Source: Bubalus kerabau (lineage: Eukaryota; Chordata; Mammalia; Artiodactyla; Bovidae). Taken from it: DNA of 64,000 nucleotides. The stretch covers positions 117,676,001-117,740,000 of the forward strand of contig NC_073624.1 of NCBI RefSeq assembly GCF_029407905.1, written 5' to 3'. Made by a program: the position numbers and the translations under genes. The notes beneath the pieces are model-generated. The model had not been told where the DNA came from. It saw only the letters and a list, made by a program, of their open reading frames with translations, and did no database searches. Numbering within the stretch: position 1 is the first letter of the stretch; every line of letters starts with the position of its first letter. This document shows, in pieces, positions 55,006-64,000 of this stretch.

Positions 55006-55012
55006 TTCACTA

Positions 55013-55050
55013 TAAGCCAGACACTGTGCTAGAACGCAACGATCATTGTC
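55013..55050 (+). mobile_element. Second MIR, left part
   Basis: AGCCAGACACTGTGCTAGAAC is a MIR start. The element continues at 55674 beyond a BovB. Confidence 0.75.
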
Positions 55051-55673
55051 TCAGTCAGTTCAGTCGCTTAGTCGTGTCTGACTCTTTGTGACCCCATGAA
55101 TTCCCGCACGCCAGTCCTCCCTGTCCATCACCAACTCCTGGAGTTCACTCAAACTCACGTCCATCTAGTCGGTGATGCCATCCAGCCATCTCATCCTCTG
55201 TCGTTCCCTTCTCCTCCTGCCCCCAATCCCTCCCAGCATCAGGGTCTTTTCCAATGAGTCAACTCTTCGCATGAGGTGGCCAAAGTACTGGAGTTTCAGA
55301 CTCAGCATCAGTCCTTTCAGTGAACACCCAGGACTGGTCTCCTTTAGGATGGACTGGTTGGATCTCCTTGCAGTCCAAGGGACTCTCAAGAGTCTTCTCC
55401 ACCACCACAGTTCAAAAGCATCAATTCTTTGGCGCTCAGTTTTATTCACAGTCCAACTCTCACATCCATACATGATCACTGGAAAAACCATAGCCTTGAC
55501 TAGATGGACCTTTGTCAGCAAAGTAATATCTCTGCTTTTCAATAAATTATCTAGGTTGGTCATAACTTTCCTTCCAAGGAATAAGCGTCTTTTAATTTCA
55601 TGGCTGCAATCACCATCTGCAGTGATTTTGGAGCCCCCAAAATGAAGTCTGACACTGTTTCCACTGTTTCCCC
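55051..55673 (-). mobile_element. BovB LINE, 5'-truncated, inserted in MIR
   Basis: Minus-strand 3' part of BovB. The frame 55165-55677 is open for 170 codons, including GRKVMTNLDNLLKSRD, ELWWWRRLLRVPW and GGRRRRERQRMRWLDGITD. The empty MIR site can be read as CATTGTCTCA joined to TTAAATCC, leaving a CTCA duplication of only about 4 bases. Confidence 0.94.
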
Positions 55674-55850
55674 TCATTAAATCCTTATAATTACCCTATT
55701 GGATCAATAGTGTTTTTAACCTCCAATTCACAGATGAGAGATAAACATGCTGCCTAATGCTATATAGCTGATAAGTGTCAAAGACTGGATATAAACCCAG
55801 ATCCATCAAATAAAAAATCTATTGCTCCATTATTAGGCTAGTTTCTGTTA
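55674..55850 (+). mobile_element. Second MIR, right part
   Basis: TTAAATCCTTATAATTACCC, CAATTCACAGATGAGAGATAAAC and ATATAAACCCAGATCC complete the MIR. Confidence 0.75.
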
Positions 55851-56265
55851 CCATGGAAATTATAGTTCTGTCACTTGGGCCAATCAGGAGTTTAAGAGGA
55901 AAGGAAGAGGATGACATTGGTGGCCACAGGGTACATTTGCAACACTTGAGTCAGATTACTGGGGGAGGAGGCAGTTTTCCACTAGCCTATCTTCACGTTC
56001 TCATCCCTGGCCCACTCCCAGCCTCTTCCCAGGCTTTGCGTTATTAAACCCAGCAGTAACATACACCCATGGATGGGAATCTATATGGTACGTAGCAGTG
56101 TTGCCTTGGGTTTCCCTAAGATTTAATTTGAACGAGTTTAATGTGGACAAATAGAACTAAGGTTATGAGCATCGAAAAGAGAAACCAAATGGTAATTGCC
56201 TTGGGTGCTAAAGGTCAGGAACCTCAAAATAATGAAAGCACTAAGAAAAGATTAATTTAAAAAAT
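55851..56265. other. Unannotated intergenic sequence
   Basis: No repeat was recognised. 55860-56040 is comparatively GC-rich. Confidence 0.5.
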
Positions 56266-56272
56266 GTATCAT

Positions 56273-56723
56273 CTTTCTAAATTCCATATATATGCATTAA
56301 TATACTGTATTGGTGTTTTTCTTTAGAAAGATTGTAACGATGACCGTATATACAAGACAGCAAATGAGACACAGATGTAAAGAACAGAGTTTTGGACTCT
56401 GTGGGAAAAGGTGAGGGTGGGATGATTTGAGAGAATAGCATTGAAACATCTATATTACCATATGTGAAATAGATTGCCAGTCCAGGTTCAGTGCATGAGG
56501 CAGGGTGCTCAGGGCTGGTGCACTGGGATGACCCTGAGGGATGGGATGGGGAGGGAGGTAGGAGGGGAGTTCAGGAGGGGAGTTCAGGAGGGGAGTTCAG
56601 GATGTACCATATGTACACCCATAGCTGATTCATGTCAATGTATGGCAAAAACCAGTACAATATTGTAAAGTAATTAGCCTCCAATTAAAATAAATAAATT
56701 AATTTAAAAAAAATAAGAAAAAA
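56273..56723 (+). mobile_element. Bovine-type L1 3' end with inverted 5' segment
   Basis: 56325-56723 is the L1 3' UTR in sense (AGAAAGATTGTAACG to AATAAATAAATTAATTT plus A tail). 56273-56324 is the immediately upstream L1 segment but inverted. AGAAAGAT is present on both sides of the join. Target-site duplication GTATCAT at 56266-56272 and 56724-56730. A 13-base unit AGGAGGGGAGTTC is repeated three times at about 56560-56598. Confidence 0.9.
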
Positions 56724-56730
56724 GTATCAT

Positions 56731-57129
56731 GTCTTTACACAATTATTAGAGGTTTAGAAATTATTGAAGTGACCAATTGTAGGAACAATTGCTGAGAAAA
56801 CTGCTGAGGAAAATGATGCTGAGATCACCAATGGATATTACTCTATATACCTAAAATAATAGCCAAAGCATTTATAAATCTAAACCTCTAGAATATTTTC
56901 CTTACTAATTGGAAGAGAGGACATGTACTAATGCTAAGGTGAATGTTATAGATGAAAAGTCTTATGATTCTGCCTTAGCTCTCAGGCCTTGGAAAAATCC
57001 TGCTATACCTCCAGAGGGCAATGCTACCTTTAGTATGGGGATGCAAACATTAACTAAGTTCAACCGGAGGTTTTTGTGAAGATAAGTGGTTCAGCACTGA
57101 ACATTCTTTCACATGGCCCTTTTCGTGTA
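56731..57129. other. Unannotated intergenic sequence
   Basis: Nothing recognised. Confidence 0.5.
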
Positions 57130-57295
57130 GACCAAGAATGATTTGTTTATGTGTTTTCCTTCTCAAACTTCAAGCTCCATAAGAGTAGAGGTTAACAAAG
57201 TTCTTTATTCTTGCATCCCCAGTATGCAGCGAAGAACTTGGTACGAAAGAGTTATTTTGATGATTTCCTTTTTGTTGAATAACTACATGAATAAG
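57130..57295 (+). mobile_element. L2 LINE 3' end
   Basis: TCAAACTTCAAGCTCCATAAG, TTCTTGCATCCCCAGTATGC and AACTTGGTACGAAAGAG...TTTGTTGAATAACTAC are the L2 3' signature. Confidence 0.72.
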
Positions 57296-57382
57296 TGAGT
57301 CTAAAGGTGCTGTTGAACATTAAGAAGCATTGCAAGACAAAATTTTATAGTTACTCAACTCCAATTTATTGGTTGAGCCAGG

Positions 57383-57567
57383 TACAGCTGTCCCTTGGTA
57401 TCGGAGAGGAGTTGGTTCAAGGACCCCATGGATACTAAAATCTGTGAATGAGTATATGAAATGGAGTAGTATTAGCACCCCTATCAACCAGTTCTCAGCC
57501 TGAGTATTTCAGTCTGTCTCTGGTTGATTCTGAGGTTGAGGACTCCTCGCTGCAGAAGGATGACTTA
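57383..57567 (-). mobile_element. MER2-like DNA transposon, internally deleted
   Basis: Left end ACAGCTGTCCCTTGGTATC, then GTTGGTTCAAGGACCCCATGG and GATACTAAAATCTGTG; right end GGTTGATTCTGAGG through AGAAGGATGACTTA. It is about half the length of the copy at 11239-11586, and the centre is missing. Confidence 0.65.
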
Positions 57568-58734
57568 ACTAAATAAACCCAGTTCACTTGAATAGTATTA
57601 TTAGCTAATGTGGGAAATTTCAGATGTTCATTTTTTTTTCACTTCTTAAACTTCCTCTTATCTTTTATCTTAAATTATATTTTATTGGTAAGCAAATTTA
57701 CTTTTTAAGGGACTGTATTCTACTTGTTTGAAGGTGAACTAAACATATGTCTTAGCCCTGAATCCTGGTGCTGACTTACTGCCTCCCTGAGCTTGTCTAT
57801 TACATGACCAAAGGCAGGCTAAGAACCCAATAGATGGATCTGACTTAGTCACATCCATTTTAGTATTTCAAGAGGAGAGCATCAAGATAGTAGAACATAA
57901 CAAGCAAATGAAGGTAGAAAAACACATCTTATTTCTCGTTTCGGCTAAATTATTTTCATTATCCTTTCATTATGCACGTTTTTCCAAGTCACTTAAACTG
58001 CATACTTGACAGATGGTAGGGAATGCAGATGGCTCAACAGCCAGGAGCCATTTATGGCATACTTGGCATAAAATCATGTCTTCTAATGATTACACTTCTC
58101 ACCTATTGTCCCCTCTACTCTTCCTCCCACTTTACCCAACACGCACACCAACCCAAGCCCTTCCAGGTAGTTTTAGAGCAAAATGATGGCTTCTTGAATT
58201 TTGGGGTAGAGAAATTTTATAGTCACTGTTGATATTTCCTACAACCTAAATCTTTTCTAGAATATGAATGGAACATACTACTGGTGGAAAATATTTGTTT
58301 AAAAAAGCTGAATTATATTAAAACCATAAATTTTAGAACTAGCATGGGCATGAGTTATGCTCATACCTTCAGCAGAAAAGAAATTTCACTAAGAAATGTG
58401 TTGCGTGGGGAAATCAGGTGTTTTGAATCCCAACATAATGTTATTCCATCACAATCACTGCATTAACGACAGGTTTAGATTCATCTTTAATTTTCTAATT
58501 TTCTTGTTCTTTGTATTTTGAGATATGAGAATTTGGAAGGCTACTAGATAAGGGATCATAATCAATTGAAATGAATCTATCTTTAGGAGACTAGTGTGAG
58601 AGATGAATAATAATGACCTTTTATTGGACCAATAAACTTCTCAGAGACACTATTTGAGAAATCACTCTTAAGCATAGTAAAATATATGTGACTGAAGAGA
58701 GTTAATGGAATTTTCAAATATGTCAGCCTCTCTG
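57568..58734. other. Repeat-poor intergenic stretch
   Basis: No repeat was recognised over 1.2 kb. Frames at 58023-58232 and 58284-58466 lack motifs. Confidence 0.5.
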
Positions 58735-58810
58735 TAGATGGCAAAATCATAGGCTCTGAACTTGAATGACAAAAGTTTGAATTCTAGCTCAGTCACTCCC
58801 TAACTGTAGC
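58735..58810 (+). mobile_element. MIR fragment
   Basis: CATAGGCTCTGAACTTGAATG and GTTTGAATTCTAGCTCAGTCACTCCCTAACTG correspond to the MIR region before its core. Confidence 0.65.
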
Positions 58811-58916
58811 AGTATAATTCAAAAAATACTAGAACTAGGATGGTGTCCTATTTTTATGAATTCCTATAGCATTTGGAGAGGTTTAAAATTCTACCATTTT
58901 GTGTTTTTAAATGCAT

Positions 58917-58945
58917 GTATATATATTTATATATATGTATTTTAT
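58917..58945. repeat. TA-rich simple repeat
   Basis: TATATATATTTATATATATG. Confidence 0.85.
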
Positions 58946-58984
58946 TTATTAGATAGCCAGATAGGTAGATACAGATATAAAATC

Positions 58985-59075
58985 AACTAGATTATGAACC
59001 CCTGGAGAGCAAGATTTCCTTTTCATATAGTATTTGGTAAAGAAGATGTTCCTTAGATACTTTTGAGTGAATTAC
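58985..59075 (+). mobile_element. L2 3' tip
   Basis: CTAGATTATGAACCCCTGGAGAGCAAG and TTCCTTAGATACTTTTGAGTGAATT match the L2 end. Confidence 0.55.
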
Positions 59076-59609
59076 TTTCTTTCATGTCCACATTTTTCAG
59101 CTTTCTTCGTGAACACACTTGAAGTGGTTTAACTCTAGGATACTTCAAGAGAAGTATGAAGCACTCAAAGCAAAAATTAAACAGAGGATTGTAATTAAAG
59201 GGGTACATTCCAATTTAGGAACATTAGTGCTTACATTTTCCACTTGGCCCAAGACTATAGTATAGAGGGAATAAAAATGAACTTATTTATTCTTTGAATT
59301 TAATGAAGTATTTTATTTACCTTGATGTTTCTGAATTTTTAATTATAGTACAGTGCATTTGTAGTCTATAATATTAAAGAAGGGTAAGAAAAACATTAGA
59401 AAATCATGTATTTATTATAATAAAATTTCTTAAAGTCTTAAAATGTTAAATTTAAGTATTTTATACTGATTAACATACATGATAATTAACTCAAGTTGTC
59501 AATTTCTTGGTTTATTATTAAATAATAATAATTACACTGAGTGTAATGCTTATGTAAGTCTTCTTAGATTTTATGCATACTACCAGAGTTAGTATTTACA
59601 TATATCTGT
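59076..59609. other. AT-rich intergenic sequence
   Basis: Nothing recognised. Confidence 0.5.
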
Positions 59610-59765
59610 TAAGGTACAAGGGCAGTTAGTTTTAGCCCAATTTTGTAAATGAAGTAAATGAGGTATAGAAATTTTCAGGAAACATTTCAAAGCTTTGTGC
59701 CTGGCAAATAGCAGAAGTAGGATTATAGCTCTTATTTTCATGACTTCTGATTTACTATTCTCTTT
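59610..59765 (+). mobile_element. MIR SINE
   Basis: CAATTTTGTAAATGAAGTAAATGAGG, TTTGTGCCTGGCAAATAGCAG and GTAGGATTATAGCTC follow the MIR second half. Confidence 0.65.
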
Positions 59766-60224
59766 TGGCTTTAACATGTACCCTTATTAATTTTATCAAA
59801 TTAACTACAAATAATTACATTCTATACACATTGTCCAGTTAAATGCACCTAGCGTGGTTGTCTCCAAGGACTTTTTATTGTAAACCTTAAAGTTTTAAAA
59901 TATTTTGCCAATGAATTACTGATACAGTTAACAAACAGAAATTGTGATTGGAGACATCTAAAAGGGTCATGATTTTTTCTTCTTACTGTGAATTAAAACA
60001 GCTAACAGAAAACAGCAGTGATACTGTTCTTGGTAAGATGATGCTGACCTTTAGTTATAATTTTTTTGTCTTTACAAAAGATTTTTTTAATATAATATTG
60101 CATATTAATTTTTCAAAATTTCTAAAATTAGTAATTTTTTAAGCAAAATAAGACAGATGAACAGAAAAAAAATTTCAATCCTTACTGCCTTTAGATAGCC
60201 ACTTCTAAATTTTAGCTGTTTAAA
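59766..60224. other. AT-rich intergenic sequence
   Basis: Nothing recognised. The 64-codon frame at 59948-60142 is not protein-like. Confidence 0.5.
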
Positions 60225-60252
60225 GAAATATATATATATATATATATATACA
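60225..60252. repeat. (TA)n microsatellite
   Basis: About 13 TA units ending ACACG. Confidence 0.93.
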
Positions 60253-60290
60253 CGTACATCTAGATTCATGTATTTCTGAAAGTATAATTT

Positions 60291-60475
60291 TATCTCTATA
60301 GATATATTTTATTTCTCTATGTGAGTACCTCTATCTGTATTGTATTTCCGCACCTATCTCAGGAGGTATATCTGTCTTTGTCTTTCTCTATTTATCTCTG
60401 GTTCTATCTCAGCTATATAGATGTCTTTCCATCTCTTTCTGTATATATCTCTATCTCTGGATATAAAAATGAAAT
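60291..60475. repeat. Degenerate (TATC/TCTC)n tract
   Basis: Repeated TATCTCT, TCTATCT and ATATCTCTATCTC motifs over ~185 bases, a decayed GATA-type microsatellite. Confidence 0.75.
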
Positions 60476-60479
60476 ATAT

Positions 60480-61090
60480 GCTGTCTTTATATAAACAAAA
60501 TAGAATCATCCTCAATATTAACTTGCACCCTGATTACTTTTCAGTAAATTTATGAACCTTTTTTTCTTATCATTTAGTATTTTTCCGAAATGCTGTTTTA
60601 ATTGTTTAGCAAGTAATTCAATATATGAATGCTCCAGGATTTATCTTAATTATCCTTTATTACGTGTAAATTGAGGTAATGTCCATGTTTTTACCATGAA
60701 GAGCAGCACCACGAATATTCTCATAGTAAAGTTTTAACACATCAAAGCTTAATTCCTTTGAGTAAGAATCTAAGAGAGTTTCTGGATCAAATAGAATTTA
60801 CATTTTTAAAGTTTTTTAAAATTTTGGGTTTATTTTATTATTAAATTAATCTTCTGAAATGTTGTATGAATTTATACTCCAACCAGAAAAATAAATATCC
60901 CCCAATTTTATAAACATTGGTTCAAATATGCATTTGATTGGCAACAAATATCTTATGGTTTTGAATTTTTTTTTTTATTATTATGAGTGAAGCTAAACAT
61001 TAAAGAACAGAAAATGGACATCTATATTCTCTGTGAATTCGCTGCTTGTGTTCTTTGACTCATATGTTTAAAAATGTATAATTATAAAAA
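60480..61090 (-). mobile_element. Probable old L1 (L1M-type), antisense
   Basis: The sequence order ATAGAATCATCCTCAATATTAAC, CATGAAGAGCAGCACCACGAATATTCTC cut short here, AATTCCTTTGAGTAAGAATC, GAATTTATACTCCAACCAG and TGATTGGCAACAAATATC resembles antisense L1M 3' sequence. It is strongly diverged. Confidence 0.5.
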
Positions 61091-61404
61091 AGTTTTTTAC
61101 ATATCAAGCATGCTAATCAAGGTCACGTATGTTACAAATGTCATTTTCTTGAGTTGTTTATTGTATTTTCATTTTATGTGTGATATTAACAATCTGAATT
61201 GTCCTGCACAGTGGTAGTGACCACTAAATTTTAATTATGGCAGTGTCTACCTACATACCAGGTGATATCCACTCACTCATAGGGGAGAGTCTACACTTAT
61301 ACAGAGTAATCTCTCTACTTTTAGGAAGTTTAAATTCTCATTAAATAGTTTAAATATCAATTATATTTTGGTCAATGACCATTAAAATAAATACAACATG
61401 TTGA
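61091..61404. other. AT-rich intergenic sequence
   Basis: Nothing recognised. Confidence 0.5.
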
Positions 61405-61650
61405 AATGCAAAGAGCAGAAGACCTGGATAGAATTCTTAACTCTGGTAGTTAAAGGCTGTTTGATATGGGCACATTATTGAACATGTTGAGACTGTTTCA
61501 TCACCTCTGAAATAGTTAAAACTATACCTGTCTACATTAAGGAATATTGTAAGCCTCAAATGAGGTGTTTATGTAAAAACAATTGGCACAGTGTCTGCTA
61601 TATTAGTACCACAGCGCTTATTAAATACTGCTGTCTGTCCTTTTCTAGGG
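61405..61650 (+). mobile_element. MIR SINE, near full length
   Basis: GCAGAAGACCTGGATAGAATTC, GGGCACATTATTGAACATG, TTTCATCACCTCTGAAATAG, AAGCCTCAAATGAGG and TTGGCACAGTGTCTGC are all in MIR order. Confidence 0.8.
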
Positions 61651-61652
61651 TG

Positions 61653-61870
61653 GGGCTTCCCAGGTGGTGGTAGCAGTAAAGAACCTGCCTGTCAATGCAG
61701 GAGACATAGGACATGTGGGTTCGATCCCTGGGTCAGGAGGATCCCCTGGAAGGATGGCAGGGCAACCCACTCCAGTATTCCTGCTTGGAGGATCTCGTGG
61801 ACAGAGGAGCCTGTCGGGCTATAGTCCATAGGGTCACAGAGAGGCGAACACGATTAAAGCGCCTTTGCAT
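61653..61870 (+). mobile_element. Bov-tA SINE
   Basis: Full length, starting GGGCTTCCCAGGTGGTGG. The flanks TGTCCTTTTCT (about 61636) and TGTCCTTCTTT (about 61874) may be a decayed target-site duplication. Confidence 0.92.
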
Positions 61871-62020
61871 CCATGTCCTTCTTTCATATGTATGTTATGA
61901 GTGCTAGTAACATTATTTTCCTGGAGATTAGTTTCTATGATAGAGTTTTATTTTACACAAAACCTGTTCATGATAGTAGGAGGTTCAGTTGTAGGATTCT
62001 CACTTCCAATGTCATTCTAT

Positions 62021-62668
62021 CACTTCAGTTCACTTCAGTCAATGAGTCATGTCACACTCTTTGTGACCACATGGACTGCAGCACACCTGGCCTCCCTGTC
62101 CATCACCAACTCCTGAGTCCACCCAAACCCATCTCCATTGAGTCAGTGATACCATCCAGCCATCTCATCCTCAGTTGTCCCCTTCTCCTCCTACCCTCAA
62201 TTTTTCCCAGCATCAGGGTCTTTTCAAATGATTCAACTCTTCACATCAGGTGTCCAAAGTATAGGAGTTTCAGCTTCAACATCAGTCCTACCAAAGAACA
62301 CACAGGACTGATCTCCTTTAGGATGGACTGGTTGGATTTCCTTGCAGTCCAAGGGACTCTCAAGAGTCTTCTCCAACACCACAGTTCAAAAGTATCAATT
62401 CTTCGGCACTCAGCTTTCTTTATAGTCCAACTCTCACATCCATACATGGCAACTGGAAAAACCATAGCCTTGACTAGATGGACCATTGTTGGCAAAGTAA
62501 TAGCTCTGCTTTTTAATATGCTATCTAGGTTGGTCATAACTTTTCTCCCAAGGAGTAAGCATCTTTATTTTCCTGGCTGCAATCACCATCACCAGTGATT
62601 TTGGAGCTCAGAAAAATAAAAAGTCAGCCAGTGTTTCCACTGTTTCCCCATCTATTTCCCATGAAGTG
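62021..62668 (-). mobile_element. BovB LINE, 5'-truncated
   Basis: 3' end at left (CACTTCAGTTCACTTCAG), running back to the part coding for SWEIDG. It ends at 62668, exactly where a plus-strand BovB begins. Minus frame 62241-62537 encodes MTNLDSILKSRAITLPT onward. Confidence 0.93.
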
Positions 62669-63638
62669 TGGAAAATTCTGAAAGAGATGGGAATACCAGA
62701 CCACCTGACCTGCCTCTTGAGAAACCTGTATGCAGGTCAGGAAGCAACAGTTAGAACTGGACATGGAACAACAGACTGGTTCCAAATAGGAAAAGGAGTG
62801 CATCAAGGCTGTATATTGTGACCCTGCTTATTTAACTTATATGCAGAGTACATCATGAGAAACGCTGGGCTGAAAGAAGCACAAGCTGGAATCGAGATTG
62901 CTGGGAGAAATATCAATAACCTCAGATATGCAGATGACACCACCCTTATGGCAGAAAGTGAAGAAGAACTAAAAAGCCTCTTGATGAAAGTGAAAAAGGG
63001 GAGTGAAAAAGTTGGCTTAAACTCAATATTCAGAAAACTAAGATCGTGGCATCCGGTCCCATCACTTCATGGGAAATAGATGGGGAAACAGTGGAAACAG
63101 TGGCAGACATTTTTTGTGCTCCAAAATCACTGCAGTTGGTGATTGCAGCCATCAAAGTAAAAGATGCTTACTCCTTAGAAGGAAAGTTATGAGCAACCTA
63201 GATAGCATATTAAAAAGCAGAGATATTAGCTTGCCAACAAAGGTCCATCTAGTCAAGGCTATGGTTTTTCCAGTGGTCATGTATGGATGCAAGAGTTGGA
63301 CTGTGAAGAAAGCTGAGCGCCGAAGAATTGATGCTTTTGAACTGTGGTGTTGGAGAAGACTCTTGAGAGTCCCTTGGACTGCAAGGAATTCCAAACAGTC
63401 CATCATAAAGGAGATCATTCCTGAGTGTTCTTTGGAAGGACTGATGCTGAGGCTGAAACTCCAATACTTGGCCACCTCATGCAAAGAGTTGACTCATTGG
63501 AAAAGACTCTGATGCTGGAAAGGATCGAGGGCAGGAGGAGAAGGGGATGACAGAGGATGAGATTGCTGGATGGCATCACCGACTAGATGGACATGAGTTT
63601 GAGTGAACTCCAGGAGTTGGTGATGGACAGGGAGGCCT
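62669..63638 (+). mobile_element. BovB LINE, truncated at both ends
   Basis: Starts in the RT domain (WKILKEMGIPDHLTCLL) and stops within the C-terminus at GACAGGGAGGCCT, about 60 bases short of the normal 3' end, where another BovB starts in the opposite direction. Frames 62855-63079 (with YADD at about residues 25-28) and 63069-63512 are pieces of it. TGA at 62819 interrupts the motif B block. Confidence 0.93.
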
Positions 63639-64000
63639 CAGTTCAGTTCAGTCACTCAGTCATGTCTGACTCTTTGCGACCCCATGAATCGCAGCACGCC
63701 AGGCCTCCCTGTCCATCACCATCTCCCAGAGTTCACTCAAACTCACGTCCATCGAGTCCGTGATGCCATCCAGCCATCTCATTCTCTGTCATCACCTTCT
63801 CCTCCTGCCCCCGATCCCTCCCAGCATCACAGTCTTTTCCAATGAGTCAACTCTTCGCATGAGGTGACCAAAGTACTGGAGTTTCAGCTTCAGCATCATT
63901 GCTTCCAAAGAACACCCAGGACTGATCTTCTTTAAAATGGACTGGTTGTATCTCCTTGCAGTCCAAGGGACTCTCAAGAGTCTTCTCCAACACCACAGTT
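63639..64000 (-). mobile_element. BovB LINE, runs off the window
   Basis: 3' tail TCAGTTCAGTTCAGTCACTC at 63639, then the standard BovB C-terminal region to the window edge (frame 63792-63977, LKLQYFGHLMRRVDSLEK). It probably inserted into the plus-strand BovB, whose missing 3' end may lie beyond 64000. Confidence 0.93.

Noticed and set aside
1..64000. Endogenous retrovirus or LTR elements
   Set aside because: I saw no LTR pair, primer-binding site or gag/pol/env-like frame; the RT frames are RTE- or L1-type (non-LTR).

Overview
This window is mammalian nuclear DNA from a ruminant, most likely a bovid. The evidence is the repeat content: BovB (RTE-class) LINEs, Bov-tA SINEs (a tRNA-Glu-like head joined to a BovB-derived A unit), Bov-A2 SINEs (A-unit dimers ending in AGC repeats) and young bovine-type L1. 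All are interspersed with older mammalian MIR, L2, L1M-type, MER5A and MER2/Tigger fragments. I found no functional protein-coding gene, no structured RNA gene, no CRISPR array and no recognisable LTR retrovirus. Nearly every long open frame is a piece of LINE coding sequence, its antisense, or an open frame inside a tandem repeat.

Layout. 1-9 kb: two 5'-truncated BovB copies, scattered MIR and L2, one L1 3' end with a TA microsatellite, and a Bov-A2 inserted in a MIR. 9-17 kb: AT-rich sequence with old L1, a MER2-like element and two minisatellites (34-bp and 73-bp units). 17-25 kb: an L2 broken by a SINE, another BovB, a small insertion with poly-T at one end and poly-A at the other, and a SINE cluster. 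25.3-28.8 kb: an almost full-length BovB on the minus strand that still has its 5' tandem repeats. 29-32.5 kb: SINEs and an old L1 carrying a short inverted templated insertion. 32.9-35.8 kb: the longest repeat-poor stretch. 35.8-43.7 kb: layered insertions, namely old L1 broken by a plus-strand BovB, then a minus-strand BovB broken by a twin-primed L1. 43.7-61.6 kb: repeat-poor blocks alternating with SINEs, L1 ends and MIR/L2. 61.6-64 kb: three BovB pieces in alternating orientation that form large inverted repeats; the last runs off the window.

How the parts relate. BovB codes for an endonuclease plus reverse transcriptase. Bov-tA and Bov-A2 share its 3' end and are thought to use its machinery, so the BovB copies and the dozens of SINEs form one family system. 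L1 is the second autonomous system. All copies here look dead (truncated, frameshifted or with stop codons). Insertion order can be read from nesting and target-site duplications. The most unusual items are a 439-residue open frame built from BovB, antisense L1 and sense L1; two twin-primed L1 inversions; a templated inverted duplication inside an old L1; and a palindrome-core deletion polymorphism in the 73-bp minisatellite. Family names rest on my recall of family consensus sequences, not on a database search, and boundaries of old repeats are approximate.
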